DNA from: Candidatus Faecalibacterium faecipullorum
Lineage (GTDB): Bacteria; Bacillota; Clostridia; Oscillospirales; Ruminococcaceae
Length of the DNA: 30,954 nucleotides
Direction of reading: 5' to 3'
Assembly: GCA_019118985.1 (NCBI GenBank)
Contig: DWXX01000068.1
Span: 1 to 30,954, forward strand
Shown one piece after another: positions 1 to 7,407 of the stretch. The position numbers were made by a program, and so were the translations under genes. The number at the start of each line of letters is the position of its first letter. The stretch's first letter is position 1. A model generated the notes under the pieces. It searched no databases and was not told where the DNA came from. It saw nothing but the letters and a program-made list of their open reading frames with translations.

Positions 1-109
1 CCTCCCACTTGCACACCGACTGCCGGCTGACGTCCAGCTGACGGGCCAGCTCTTCCTGCGACCAGCCGGCCTTCTTGCGCAGCGCGATGATATTATCGGC
101 CAGGATCAT
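1..109 (-). CDS. XRE-family transcriptional regulator, N-terminal fragment
   Basis: Only the first 36 codons lie in the window; the gene continues past base 1. The ATG at 109-107 follows a clear GGAGG ribosome binding site 8 bases upstream. The visible residues (MILADNIIALRKKAGWSQEE, then LARQLDVSRQSVCKWE) form a complete Cro/C1-type helix-turn-helix: the R-K-K-x-G-W-S-Q-E-E-L-A first helices and the V-S-R-Q-S-V-x-K-W-E recognition helix. Proteins with this start in Firmicutes often carry a C-terminal membrane or other sensory domain, but that part cannot be seen. It lies downstream of the cobalamin run on the same strand, 156 bases away, so it is probably a separate unit. The target is unknown. 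Confidence 0.85.
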   Translation of the reverse strand, partial: MILADNIIALRKKAGWSQEELARQLDVSRQSVCKWE

Positions 110-265
110 AGTTCGTTCCTCCTTCCGGATCGGCCCCAGACGGGCCGGGCGGGGCGTCCGCCGCCCCTCTTCTGCCCCATTGTACAAAAAAGGGCGGTTA
201 CAGGGAAGAAAGCGAACTGTTCAATCTGTCAACCGGCGGTTGCGGCCTGCCGCGGCGGGGCCTGT
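110..265. other. Intergenic region between cbiC and the XRE gene
   Basis: There is no gene here. On the minus strand a TACAAT hexamer (plus 179-184) could be the -10 of the XRE gene, but no good -35 stands 16-18 bases before it. A small inverted repeat CAACC-GCC-GGTTG lies near 229-241 without a T-run, so no convincing terminator for the cobalamin operon is visible. Confidence 0.35.
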
Positions 266-955
266 TCACCCCTCCCACCCGCGGGCGGCGGGGTCCTGCA
301 GGCCGGCGGCGGCGTAGAGCAGGGCGTTGCAGACGGCGGCGGCGACGCTGCTGCCGCCCTTGCGACCCATGGCGGCGATGGCCGGCACCCCCAGCTTTTC
401 GCAGAGGGCGAACAGCCGCTCTTTGCTCTCCACCACGTTGACAAAGCCCACCGGCGCGCCGATGATGAGGGCGGGGCGGAACGCGCCGGCCTCCATGGCG
501 TCGCAGAGGGCGAAGAGGGCGGTGGGGGCGTTGCCCACCGCAAAGACGGCGCGGGGGTGGGCGGCGGCGGCGCGGCGCATGGCGGCCACCGCCCGGGTGG
601 TGCCGCCGGCCTTGGCCGCGGCGGCGACGGCGGGGTCGGCCATATAGCAGACCGCCTGCCCGCCCAGCGCGGCAAGGGCCGGCTTGCTGACCCCCGCCAG
701 GGCCATGTTGGTGTCGGTGACGATGGTCCCGCCCCCGGCCAGGGCCCGCGCCCCCGCCGCCGCCGCCCCCGGGGTGAAGCGGAGGTTCGCGGCGTAGTCA
801 AAGTCGGCGGTGGCGTGGATGACCCGGCGTACCACCGCGCCGTTCTCGGGCGGCAGGGTCAGGCCGCGGGCGGCCAGCTCCTCTGCGATGATGGCAAGGC
901 TGGTCCGCTCGATGTCCCCCGGCAGGGTGTGCCGGGGCGCGCTGTTCCCGCTCAA
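266..955 (-). CDS. cbiC: Precorrin-8X/cobalt-precorrin-8 methylmutase
   Basis: Moves the C11 methyl group to C12 to give hydrogenobyrinate/cobyrinate, the last ring-modifying step of the corrin pathway, in the cytoplasm. The 229-residue length fits the CbiC/CobH family. The hallmark VIHATADFDYAANLRF is at residues 45-60, with the expected catalytic His at 47; the GAPVGFVNVVESKE and GRKGGSS motifs follow. The start is taken as TTG at 955-953, which overlaps the cobO stop in a TTGA arrangement and has GGTGGAG just upstream; no ATG or GTG fits before the conserved IERTSLAIIAEEL segment. It is the last gene of the cobalamin run. Identity is firm; the TTG start is less certain. Confidence 0.92.
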   Translation of the reverse strand: MSGNSAPRHTLPGDIERTSLAIIAEELAARGLTLPPENGAVVRRVIHATADFDYAANLRFTPGAAAAGARALAGGGTIVTDTNMALAGVSKPALAALGGQAVCYMADPAVAAAAKAGGTTRAVAAMRRAAAAHPRAVFAVGNAPTALFALCDAMEAGAFRPALIIGAPVGFVNVVESKERLFALCEKLGVPAIAAMGRKGGSSVAAAVCNALLYAAAGLQDPAARGWEG

Positions 956-1497
956 AACTCCACCCCCCGTCTGGCCTTGACGCCCTTTTCATAGGGGTGC
1001 TTACAGCAGCGCATCTCGGTGGAATAGTCGGCCAGCGCCTCCATCCAGGGGGCGGGGCAGCGGCCGGTCAGGACCACTTCCCGCCCGGCGGGGCGGCTTC
1101 GCACCGCCTGCTCCAGCAGGGGGCGGTCCACCATATCCAGCTCCCAGGCGGCGCAGGCTTCGTCCAAGACCAGCAGCTCGCAGGGGCAGGCCAGGGCGGC
1201 GGCCAGGTTCTCGGTCTGCAGCGCGCGGGTGGCGGCCTTTTCGCCCTCGTCCATCTGAAAGACGAACTTCTGCCCCGCCTTGCCCCGGTAAACTCTGGCC
1301 CCCAGCTGCCGCAGCAGAGCCACCTCGCCGCTGTCCGCCCCTTTTAAAAACTGCACCACCACCACCCGGCAGCCCTGCCCCAGCGCCCGCAGCGCCAGGC
1401 CCATGGCCGCGGTGGTCTTGCCCTTGCCCTCCCCCCAGTAGAGGTGGACAAGGCCCAGTTCCTTTTTGTCTTTTTCATGCATGCATGGCTCGTTCAT
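952..1497 (-). CDS. cobO: Cob(I)yrinic acid a,c-diamide adenosyltransferase
   Basis: Transfers the 5'-deoxyadenosyl group from ATP to cobalt of the reduced corrinoid; BtuR/CobA/CobO family, cytoplasmic. The P-loop GEGKGKTT lies at residues 22-29, followed by the family's AAMGLALRALGQG helix; LLVLDEACAAWE is the Walker-B-like segment and the C-terminus RCCKHPYEKGVKARRGVEF is typical (GIKARKGIEF-like). Length is 181 residues. An ATG at 1497 overlaps the cbiP stop as ATGA and is preceded by GGAGGAG, so the long in-frame extension upstream is not used; a second ATG lies at 1482. The 3' end overlaps the cbiC start. The symbol cobA is also used for this family; cobO avoids confusion with the methyltransferase. 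Confidence 0.93.
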   Translation of the reverse strand: MNEPCMHEKDKKELGLVHLYWGEGKGKTTAAMGLALRALGQGCRVVVVQFLKGADSGEVALLRQLGARVYRGKAGQKFVFQMDEGEKAATRALQTENLAAALACPCELLVLDEACAAWELDMVDRPLLEQAVRSRPAGREVVLTGRCPAPWMEALADYSTEMRCCKHPYEKGVKARRGVEF

Positions 1498-2987
1498 GGC
1501 TCCTCCATCATACGGTAGACCGCGTCCATATCCAGCGCCGCGCGCACCGCGCCGGCCAGGCGGTCGAACTCCCGCTCCTGAAAAGCGGCGCGGCTGAGCG
1601 GGGCGGCCGCGGCGGGGTCCAGCCCCTTTTGCCGGCACAGGGCGTCGGCCAGCCGGGCGGTCGCCTCGCCGGTGTCGAACAGCCCGTGCAGGTAGGTGCC
1701 CCAGACGCTGCCCGCCGCGCAGCCCTCGGGGCGCTCGCCCTGCCCGTCCTGCAGATAGCACAGGGGCGCGCCCTCCACCCTGGTCTGGCCCATGTGGATC
1801 TCATACCCTTCCAGCGCCGCCCCGGCGAAGGGCCCGGCCGCCCCCCGCCCCCGCACCCGGGCGCGGGTCTTGGCGGGGGTAAAGACGGTGTCGGCCGGCA
1901 GCAGGCCCAGCCCGCGGCAGACTGCGCCCGGCACGCCCCCTTCGGCCCCGTCGGGGTCGGCGAGGGTCCGCCCCAGCATCTGATACCCCCCGCAGACCCC
2001 CAGCACCGGGGTGCCGGCGGCGGCCAGCTTGAGGATGGCGGCTTCAAGGCCGCTCTCCCGCAGCCAGCGCAGGTCGCCGAGGGTGTTTTTGGTCCCCGGC
2101 AGGACGACCAGGTCGGGCGCGCCCAGCTGCCGCGGGCTCGACAGATACCGCACCCCCACCAGCGGGTGCTGCTCGAGGGGGGCAAAGTCGGTGAAGTTGG
2201 AGATGCGGGGCAGCCGCACCACCGCCACGTCCAGCGGGCGGCGGGCTTCGGTCTGCCCAAGGCCGGGGGCCAGCGAGTCCTCGTCGTCGATGGCGGTGTG
2301 GATGTAGGGCACCACCCCCACCACCGGCACCCCGGTCATCTCTTCCAGCGGGGCGAGGCCGGGGCGCAGGATCTCCACGTCGCCGCGGAACTTGTTGACC
2401 ACCAGCCCTTTGACGCGCGCCTGCTCGCCGGCGTCCAGCAGGGCCACCGTGCCGTACAGCTGCGCGAACACCCCGCCCCGGTCGATGTCGCCGGCCAGCA
2501 GCACCGGGGCGTTTACCAGCTTGGCCAGCCCCATGTTGACGATGTCGTCCGCCTTGAGGTTGATCTCGGCCGGGCTGCCAGCCCCCTCGATGACCACCAC
2601 GTCGTACTCCGCCGCAAGGCTGCGGTAGGCCGCCAGCACCTCGCCCACCAGCTGCTTTTTGTACCGGAAGTAGTCCCGCGCCGGCATCACCCCCCGCACC
2701 TCGCCGTTGACGATCACCTGGCTGCCCACGTCGCTGGTGGGTTTCAGAAGAATGGGGTTCATCCGCACGTCGGGCTCGGCGCCGGCGGCGGCCGCCTGCA
2801 CCGCCTGCGCCCGCCCCATCTCGAGGCCGTCGGCCGTGACGGCGCTGTTCAAGGCCATGTTCTGGCTTTTGAAGGGGGCGCAGCGCAGCCCGTCCTGCTT
2901 GAAGATGCGGCAGAGGGCGGCGCAGAGCAAACTCTTGCCCACCCCCGACATGGTGCCCTGCACCATGATGCAGCGGGTCTTTTTCAT
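1494..2987 (-). CDS. cbiP: Cobyric acid synthase (glutamine-hydrolysing)
   Basis: Amidates side chains b, d, e and g of adenosylcobyrinic a,c-diamide using glutamine and ATP. It has 497 residues, usual for CbiP/CobQ. The N-terminal dethiobiotin-synthetase-like ATPase domain has GTMSGVGKS at 11-19. The C-terminal class I amidotransferase-like domain carries VLGVCGGYQMLG with the nucleophile Cys near 332 and TYLHGLF with His near 434. The ATG at 2987 is preceded by AGGAGGTG and overlaps the cobD stop (ATGA); an in-frame extension further upstream only shadows cobD. It is followed by cobO, again with a 4-base overlap. The alternative symbol is cobQ. Confidence 0.95.
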   Translation of the reverse strand: MKKTRCIMVQGTMSGVGKSLLCAALCRIFKQDGLRCAPFKSQNMALNSAVTADGLEMGRAQAVQAAAAGAEPDVRMNPILLKPTSDVGSQVIVNGEVRGVMPARDYFRYKKQLVGEVLAAYRSLAAEYDVVVIEGAGSPAEINLKADDIVNMGLAKLVNAPVLLAGDIDRGGVFAQLYGTVALLDAGEQARVKGLVVNKFRGDVEILRPGLAPLEEMTGVPVVGVVPYIHTAIDDEDSLAPGLGQTEARRPLDVAVVRLPRISNFTDFAPLEQHPLVGVRYLSSPRQLGAPDLVVLPGTKNTLGDLRWLRESGLEAAILKLAAAGTPVLGVCGGYQMLGRTLADPDGAEGGVPGAVCRGLGLLPADTVFTPAKTRARVRGRGAAGPFAGAALEGYEIHMGQTRVEGAPLCYLQDGQGERPEGCAAGSVWGTYLHGLFDTGEATARLADALCRQKGLDPAAAAPLSRAAFQEREFDRLAGAVRAALDMDAVYRMMEEP

Positions 2988-4066
2988 CTCAGCACCTCCT
3001 CCAGGGCGGCCAGCAGGCGGCCGTTCTCCGCCCGGGTGCGGACGGCGGCGCGGTACCACCGGCCGTCCAGCCCGGCGTAATTGCCGCAGCTGCGCAGCAG
3101 GATGCCCCGCCGCCGCAGCGGCCCTGTCAGCTCAAACGGCTGTCCGCAGCGAAACAGCAGGTAGTTCGCCTCCCCGGGGATGACCCGGCAGCCCAAAGCG
3201 GCAAGGCCCGCGGCAAGGCGGGGCCGTTCCGCCGCCACAAGAGCCCGCACCCGCCCGGCGTACGCTTCCTCCCGCAATGCGGCGAGGCCGGCAGACTGCG
3301 CCGGGGTCGAGACCGCCCAGGGCTGCCCGGCGGCCCGCATCCGCCCCAGCAGGGCGGTGTCGGCGGACAGGGCATAGCCCAGCCGCACCCCCGCCATCCC
3401 ATAGAGCTTGGTAAAGGCTTTCAGAATCAGCAGCCCGCCGCCGGCCAGCTCCCCTTTCAGGGTATGGGCGGCGGGGTCGTCCAGAAAGTCGCCGAAACAC
3501 TCGTCGGCCACCAGCAGCGCCCCGACGCGCCGGCACCGCTCCAGGATCGCCTGCAGCAGGGGCCGCGGGGTGGTCAGCCCGGTGGGGTTGTTGGGTTCGC
3601 AGAGAAAGACCGCCCCCGCCCCCGGCCGGATGGCGTCCAACATGTCCGCCCCGGGGCGGAAGTCCTCCTCTTCCCGCAGCAGGCAGCGGTCGACGGCAAA
3701 GCCCGCCGCCGCAAGGGCCGCCTCGTACTCGGCGAAGGTCGGGGCGGTCACCACCGCCCGCCCGGGGCGCAGACCGCCGGGGCGCAGCGCCAGCGCCGCC
3801 CGCCAGATCAGGTCGGCCGCGCCGTTGCCGCAGAGCACCCAGTCCGCCGGCACCCCCTCGGCCGCGCCGATGGCGGCCGAAAGCTCCCGGCAGAGCGGGT
3901 CGGGGTAGCGGTCGCAGCCGGCGGCGCAGCCGGCGATGGCCGCCGCCACCCCCGCCGGCAGGCCCAGCGGGCTGACGTTGGCCGAAAAGTCCAGCAGGGG
4001 GGCGCCGGCGCCGTACTCGGCGGCGTAGCCGGCCCAGTCCCCCCCGTGGGTCAAAGTCATGTTCAT
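2984..4066 (-). CDS. cobD: L-threonine-O-3-phosphate decarboxylase (class I/II aminotransferase fold)
   Basis: A PLP enzyme that decarboxylates threonine phosphate to (R)-1-amino-2-propanol O-phosphate, the linker attached by CbiB. It has 360 residues. The features are those of aminotransferase-fold CobD: the N-terminal DFSANVSPLGLP, LCGNGAADLIW, CEPNNPTG (Asn 159), VADECFGDF (Asp 188) and LKAFTKLYGMAGVRLGY with the Schiff-base Lys at 220. The ATG at 4066 overlaps the cbiB stop (ATGA); a GTG at 4072 and an ATG at 4060 are possible alternatives around the GAGGTG site. A histidinol-phosphate aminotransferase would look similar, but position between cbiB and cbiP supports CobD. No threonine kinase gene (PduX-like) is in the window. 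Confidence 0.92.
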   Translation of the reverse strand: MNMTLTHGGDWAGYAAEYGAGAPLLDFSANVSPLGLPAGVAAAIAGCAAGCDRYPDPLCRELSAAIGAAEGVPADWVLCGNGAADLIWRAALALRPGGLRPGRAVVTAPTFAEYEAALAAAGFAVDRCLLREEEDFRPGADMLDAIRPGAGAVFLCEPNNPTGLTTPRPLLQAILERCRRVGALLVADECFGDFLDDPAAHTLKGELAGGGLLILKAFTKLYGMAGVRLGYALSADTALLGRMRAAGQPWAVSTPAQSAGLAALREEAYAGRVRALVAAERPRLAAGLAALGCRVIPGEANYLLFRCGQPFELTGPLRRRGILLRSCGNYAGLDGRWYRAAVRTRAENGRLLAALEEVLR

Positions 4067-5037
4067 ATACACCTCAAAAGGGCCGGGAGGGCAAGGCGTG
4101 CCGCCAGCCCCAATCCCAGCGCCAGAAAGCCCGCCAGATACAGGATGCGCCCCGCCCGCAGGATGTCGGCCGGTTCGGCCGGGCGGCGCGCGTCGCCGAT
4201 GGTGGGCTTATCGTAGTATTCCCCGAAGTAAAAGGCCGGCCCCGCCAGCTGGATGCCCAGCGCCCCGGCGCAGGCCGACTCGGTCTGGGCAGAGTTGGGG
4301 CTGGCGTGCCGCCGGCGGTCCCGCCGCCAGATGCGCAGCGCGTTTTTGCCGTCATAGCCGGCCAGGGCCGACGCCGCGACCCAGAGGAGGGCCGCCAGCC
4401 GCGCGGGGATGTAGTTGGCCGCGTCGTCCAGGCGGGCGGCCGCCCGGCCAAAGTCGATGTACCGCTTGTTTTTGTACCCCACCATGCTGTCCATGGTGTT
4501 CACCGCCTTGTAGGCGAGGCCCAGCGGCGCGCCGCCGACCAGCAGGTAGAGCAGCGGGGCCGCCACCCCGTCCGAGAAGTTCTCGGCCACCGTCTCGACG
4601 GCGGCTTTGGTCACCCCCTCGGCGGTGAGGGCGGCGGTGTCCCGCCCGACGATGCGGCCCACCGCCCTGCGGGCGGCGGGCAGGTCGCCTTTGGCCAGTT
4701 CGGCATAGACCCTGCCGCTCTCATCGGCGAGGCCCCGCAAAGCCAGCGCCTGCCAGCTCCAGACCAGCTCGAGGGCAAAGCCCGCCGCCGGGTGCAGCGC
4801 ATAGGCCAGAGCGCAGCACCCCGCCGCCAGGGCAAACGTCCCCGCCGGCAGGAGGAAGGCCAGCGCCCGGCCGGCCGCACGCTCCCCCGCCGGCGTCGCC
4901 GGGAAGAGGCGGCGCAGCAGCTTTTCCAGCGCCGCGATGGCCCGGCCCATCCCCACCACCGGGTGGGGCATCCAGGCGGGGTCGGCCAGCAGCAAATCCA
5001 GCCCGAAGCCCCCCAGCACCGCCAGGGCGGTCAGCAT
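4063..5037 (-). CDS. cbiB: Adenosylcobinamide-phosphate synthase, membrane protein
   Basis: Joins adenosylcobyric acid to aminopropanol phosphate. It has 324 residues and is a polytopic membrane protein. The family hallmarks are visible: GLDLLLADPAWMPHPVVGMG near the N-terminus, ETVAENFSDGVAAPLLY mid-protein, YKAVNTMDSMVGYKN, and RHASPNSAQTESACAGALG in the C-terminal part. Hydrophobic segments are at about 56-85, 155-175, 225-240 and 295-320. The ATG at 5037 follows GGGGAGGG; it overlaps the end of cobC by 7 bases, and its stop overlaps the cobD start. Also called cobD in some nomenclatures. Confidence 0.95.
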   Translation of the reverse strand: MLTALAVLGGFGLDLLLADPAWMPHPVVGMGRAIAALEKLLRRLFPATPAGERAAGRALAFLLPAGTFALAAGCCALAYALHPAAGFALELVWSWQALALRGLADESGRVYAELAKGDLPAARRAVGRIVGRDTAALTAEGVTKAAVETVAENFSDGVAAPLLYLLVGGAPLGLAYKAVNTMDSMVGYKNKRYIDFGRAAARLDDAANYIPARLAALLWVAASALAGYDGKNALRIWRRDRRRHASPNSAQTESACAGALGIQLAGPAFYFGEYYDKPTIGDARRPAEPADILRAGRILYLAGFLALGLGLAARLALPALLRCI

Positions 5038-5657
5038 GGACCCTCCCCGGCGCGCCGCATGGCGTCTTTGGTATACTGGACGGCGCGCAGGCAGCGCATG
5101 GTGTGCTCTCTGGCCCAGGTGTCGGGGTCAGTCTCCAGGATATACCCCCCGGCGTTGGGGCCGAGCCATTCGTGGTAGGTCTTGCGGGGCAGGGCGAACC
5201 GCTCCATCACCGACATCTGGGTCCCGCCGTGGGCCAGGATGACCAGCTGCCGGCGCCCGGCGGCGAAGGCGTCCTCCACCAGCTTTGCGAACACCGCGCA
5301 GGACCGGTCGCAGAAGTCGTCCTTCCGCTCCCCGTCGGGGCAGGCGCTCTCGCAGTTGGATTCTACCCAGGCGCGGTAGTCGGGGTCGTTCTCCATCTCG
5401 ACGTAGCTGCGCCCCTCAAAGGTGCCGAAGTCCATCTCCCGCAGCCCCGGCACCACGATCTGTTCCGCGTCCGGGAAGAGGACGGCGGCGGTCTGCCGCG
5501 CCCGGGTCATCGGGCTGACATAGACGACGTCGGGGTCAAAGTCGGCCCGGCAGAGGGCCGCCCGCCCCCGGGTGGACAGCGGGATGTCCCGCTGCCCCTG
5601 GTACCGCTTCTGGGTATTGTAATCGGTGGTACCATGGCGGAGAAGATAAATGATCAC
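5031..5657 (-). CDS. cobC: Alpha-ribazole phosphatase-like histidine phosphatase
   Basis: Member of the histidine phosphatase (phosphoglycerate mutase-like) superfamily; in this setting it most likely dephosphorylates alpha-ribazole-5'-phosphate or adenosylcobalamin-5'-phosphate. The phosphorylated His is in LLRHGTTDYN (His 8); TRARQTA (Arg near 52), GLREMDFGTFEG and the second catalytic His in LILAHGGTQ (near 143) are all present. It has 208 residues. The start is GTG at 5657-5655, which overlaps the previous stop as GTGA and stands 8 bases after AAGGGGAG; the longer reading begins inside the previous gene. Substrate is inferred from the neighbours cobU, cobS and cobT. Confidence 0.87.
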   Translation of the reverse strand: MIIYLLRHGTTDYNTQKRYQGQRDIPLSTRGRAALCRADFDPDVVYVSPMTRARQTAAVLFPDAEQIVVPGLREMDFGTFEGRSYVEMENDPDYRAWVESNCESACPDGERKDDFCDRSCAVFAKLVEDAFAAGRRQLVILAHGGTQMSVMERFALPRKTYHEWLGPNAGGYILETDPDTWAREHTMRCLRAVQYTKDAMRRAGEGPC

Positions 5658-5995
5658 AAGTTGCACTCCCCTTTCAAAACAAGCGGCAGCCCGCAGAACA
5701 CCCGCACCACGCACTCGGCGCGCGCAGCCAGCAGGCAGGCCAGGCGGCCGGCGGCCTCCCGCGCGGCGCGCTGCCCGCCGTCGGCGGGGACCACCCCGCC
5801 CCCCTCTTCGGTCAGGATGACCGCCTCATAGCGGGCGGCCAGGGCATCGGCCAGGGCGGCCAGGTCGCCGCAGCCGGCGGCCAGCGCCTGCACGTCCCAG
5901 ACAGCCCGGGCGGCCAGCTCTTCCGGCCCGCAGCCCAGCAGGCGGCAGGCAAACTCCCGTTTGCCGCTCCACAGCGGCCCGGTGATGAAGGTCAT
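5654..5995 (-). CDS. Short CobU-like protein, truncated relative to adenosylcobinamide kinase
   Basis: A 113-residue protein that resembles the two ends of CobU joined together. The N-terminus FITGPLWSGKREFACRLL aligns with the CobU P-loop but has Arg where Ser/Thr normally follows the Lys. The C-terminal half, ILTEEGGGVVPADGG followed by an AGRLACLLAARAE segment and CGLPLVLKG, matches the CobU end (NEVGxGxVP...AGR.N..LA..AD.V....GLPL.LK). The central section with the guanylylated His is missing. The ATG at 5995 overlaps the cobS stop and the 3' end overlaps cobC, so it is translated in step with real genes and is unlikely to be a pseudogene. It may be a regulatory partner or a kinase-only remnant; function unknown. 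Confidence 0.75.
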   Translation of the reverse strand: MTFITGPLWSGKREFACRLLGCGPEELAARAVWDVQALAAGCGDLAALADALAARYEAVILTEEGGGVVPADGGQRAAREAAGRLACLLAARAECVVRVFCGLPLVLKGECNL

Positions 5996-6879
5996 GCCAG
6001 CACCCCTTCCAGCAGGCGGACCGCCACCAGGGCGGCCAGCATCCACAATTCGCAGCTCTGCAAAAACCAGCCGGCCAGGTCCCCGGTGATGCCGCCGAAG
6101 TCCCGCCGGGAGACGACGGTGTACCGCCGCAGCGCGGCCAGGGCGGCGGCCAGCATGGCCCAGCCCGCCGCGCCGCCGAAGCCCACCAGCGCCATGGCCG
6201 ACAGCAGGATGACCCCGGTCAGCACCGCCTTGACCCGGCCGCGGTCGGCCGCCGCCGAAAAGGCGTAGGCCAGCCCGCTGTGTTTGGCCAGCGGCAGGGC
6301 GGCCACCGCCCAGCCCGAGATGGCCCGCTCGAGGATGAAGGCCAGCTGCATGCAGCCCACCGACCGCACATCCAGCGGCAGGGCGGCGCACAGGGCAAAG
6401 TCAGCGACGAACCAGCTGCACAGCCGGATGACCGCAAAGGCCCCGCAGTGGGGGTCCTTGAGGATGGCCAGGCGCTTTTCCCGGTCGCCATAGCTGGCCA
6501 GGGCGTCGCAGGTGTCGGCGTAGCCGTCCAGATGGATGCCCCCGGTCACCCAGACCGGCAGCAGGCAGAAGCCCGCCGCCCGCAGCGCCGCCGGCAGCCC
6601 GAGGGCCGCCGCCAGCCACCCCCACGCCCCGAAGGCAAGGCCGCAGACCGCCCCCACCAGGGGGAAGGCGCACAGGGCGTAGCGCATATTCTTTTCGTCC
6701 CACTCCGCCCGCGGCGCCGGCAGGGCCGAGTACATCCCGAAGGCCACCGCTGCAGCGCCGGCCGCCGTCTGCAGCCGGGCCGGCCAGCGGATGGCTTTCC
6801 CTTTCGTTTTGAGGGCCGCGGCCCGCTTTTTGAGCCGGGCGGCCCAGCCGTCCCAGATATGGACTTTTTCCCACTTCAT
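5992..6879 (-). CDS. cobS: Adenosylcobinamide-GDP ribazoletransferase, membrane protein
   Basis: Condenses adenosylcobinamide-GDP with alpha-ribazole (phosphate) to give cobalamin (phosphate) at the membrane. The signature GGIHLDGYADTCDALASYG is at about 113-131 with Asp 118 and Asp 122, and GITGDLAGW lies near the C-terminus. Several hydrophobic helices cover about 66-110, 150-170 and 215-290. The first 35 or so residues are a basic, Lys/Arg-rich cytoplasmic extension longer than in most CobS proteins. The ATG at 6879 has GAGGG 8 bases upstream; an ATG at 6897 overlaps the cobU stop (ATGA) and would add six residues but has no ribosome binding site of its own. Identity firm, start uncertain. 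Confidence 0.92.
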   Translation of the reverse strand: MKWEKVHIWDGWAARLKKRAAALKTKGKAIRWPARLQTAAGAAAVAFGMYSALPAPRAEWDEKNMRYALCAFPLVGAVCGLAFGAWGWLAAALGLPAALRAAGFCLLPVWVTGGIHLDGYADTCDALASYGDREKRLAILKDPHCGAFAVIRLCSWFVADFALCAALPLDVRSVGCMQLAFILERAISGWAVAALPLAKHSGLAYAFSAAADRGRVKAVLTGVILLSAMALVGFGGAAGWAMLAAALAALRRYTVVSRRDFGGITGDLAGWFLQSCELWMLAALVAVRLLEGVLA

Positions 6880-6893
6880 GGCGTATCCCTCTG

Positions 6894-7406
6894 TCATTTG
6901 TAGTCGACCGGCAGGCCGCAGACCACCTCACAGACCCGGTCGGCCCGCCGGGCCAGGGCCCGGTGCGCGTCGGCCAGGAGCCGCAGGTACCCTTCGGTGC
7001 CCGGGGCGTAGTCCCGCCCGCCGGCAAAGATCTCGTTTGAGACCACCACCAGCCCGCGGCACTGCGCCCGCAGATGCTCCACCCCGCCGAGGATGGCTTC
7101 CAGCGCCCCGTCCGGCCCCGCGCCGGCCGGGCTGTACAGTTCGTTGGCCGCGAGGTTGCCCAGGTCCTCCAGCAGCAGGCTGCCCCGTTCGGGCAACTCG
7201 AGCTGCGCGAGGGCGGTGTACCGCTCGATGGTCACAAAGCCCTTTTCCGCCCGCATGGCGCGGTGGCGGGCGATCCGGGCGCGGCACTCGCCGTCCATCG
7301 GCTCCATGGTGGCGAGGTAATAGCGGGGGCCGGGGGCGGCAAGCAGCAGCCCCTCGGCATATTCGCTCTTGCCCGAGGCCGCCCCGCCGATCACCAGCGT
7401 CAGCAT
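6894..7406 (-). CDS. cobU: Adenosylcobinamide kinase / adenosylcobinamide-phosphate guanylyltransferase, variant
   Basis: Phosphorylates adenosylcobinamide and guanylylates the product. It has 170 residues with a P-loop GGAASGKS at 7-14 and the RIARHRAMR segment holding the expected guanylylated His. The rest departs from the usual CobU pattern: the P-x-x-W after the His motif is replaced by AEKGF, the LLLEDLGNLAANELY segment stands in for the common DCLTxWxxNLL, and after VVSNEI the usual VGxGxVP is replaced by FAGGRDYAPGTEGY. The canonical EGGGVVP form is instead found in the short protein at 5654-5995. The ATG at 7406 lies one base after the cobT stop. An in-frame upstream extension only shadows cobT. 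Confidence 0.85.
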   Translation of the reverse strand: MLTLVIGGAASGKSEYAEGLLLAAPGPRYYLATMEPMDGECRARIARHRAMRAEKGFVTIERYTALAQLELPERGSLLLEDLGNLAANELYSPAGAGPDGALEAILGGVEHLRAQCRGLVVVSNEIFAGGRDYAPGTEGYLRLLADAHRALARRADRVCEVVCGLPVDYK

Positions 7407-7407
7407 C

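Noticed and set aside
5654..5995. The short CobU-like gene as a pseudogene
   Set aside because: Its frame is intact and coupled at both ends to real genes by 4-base overlaps, and it keeps the conserved C-terminal block, so it is more likely a functional short protein.
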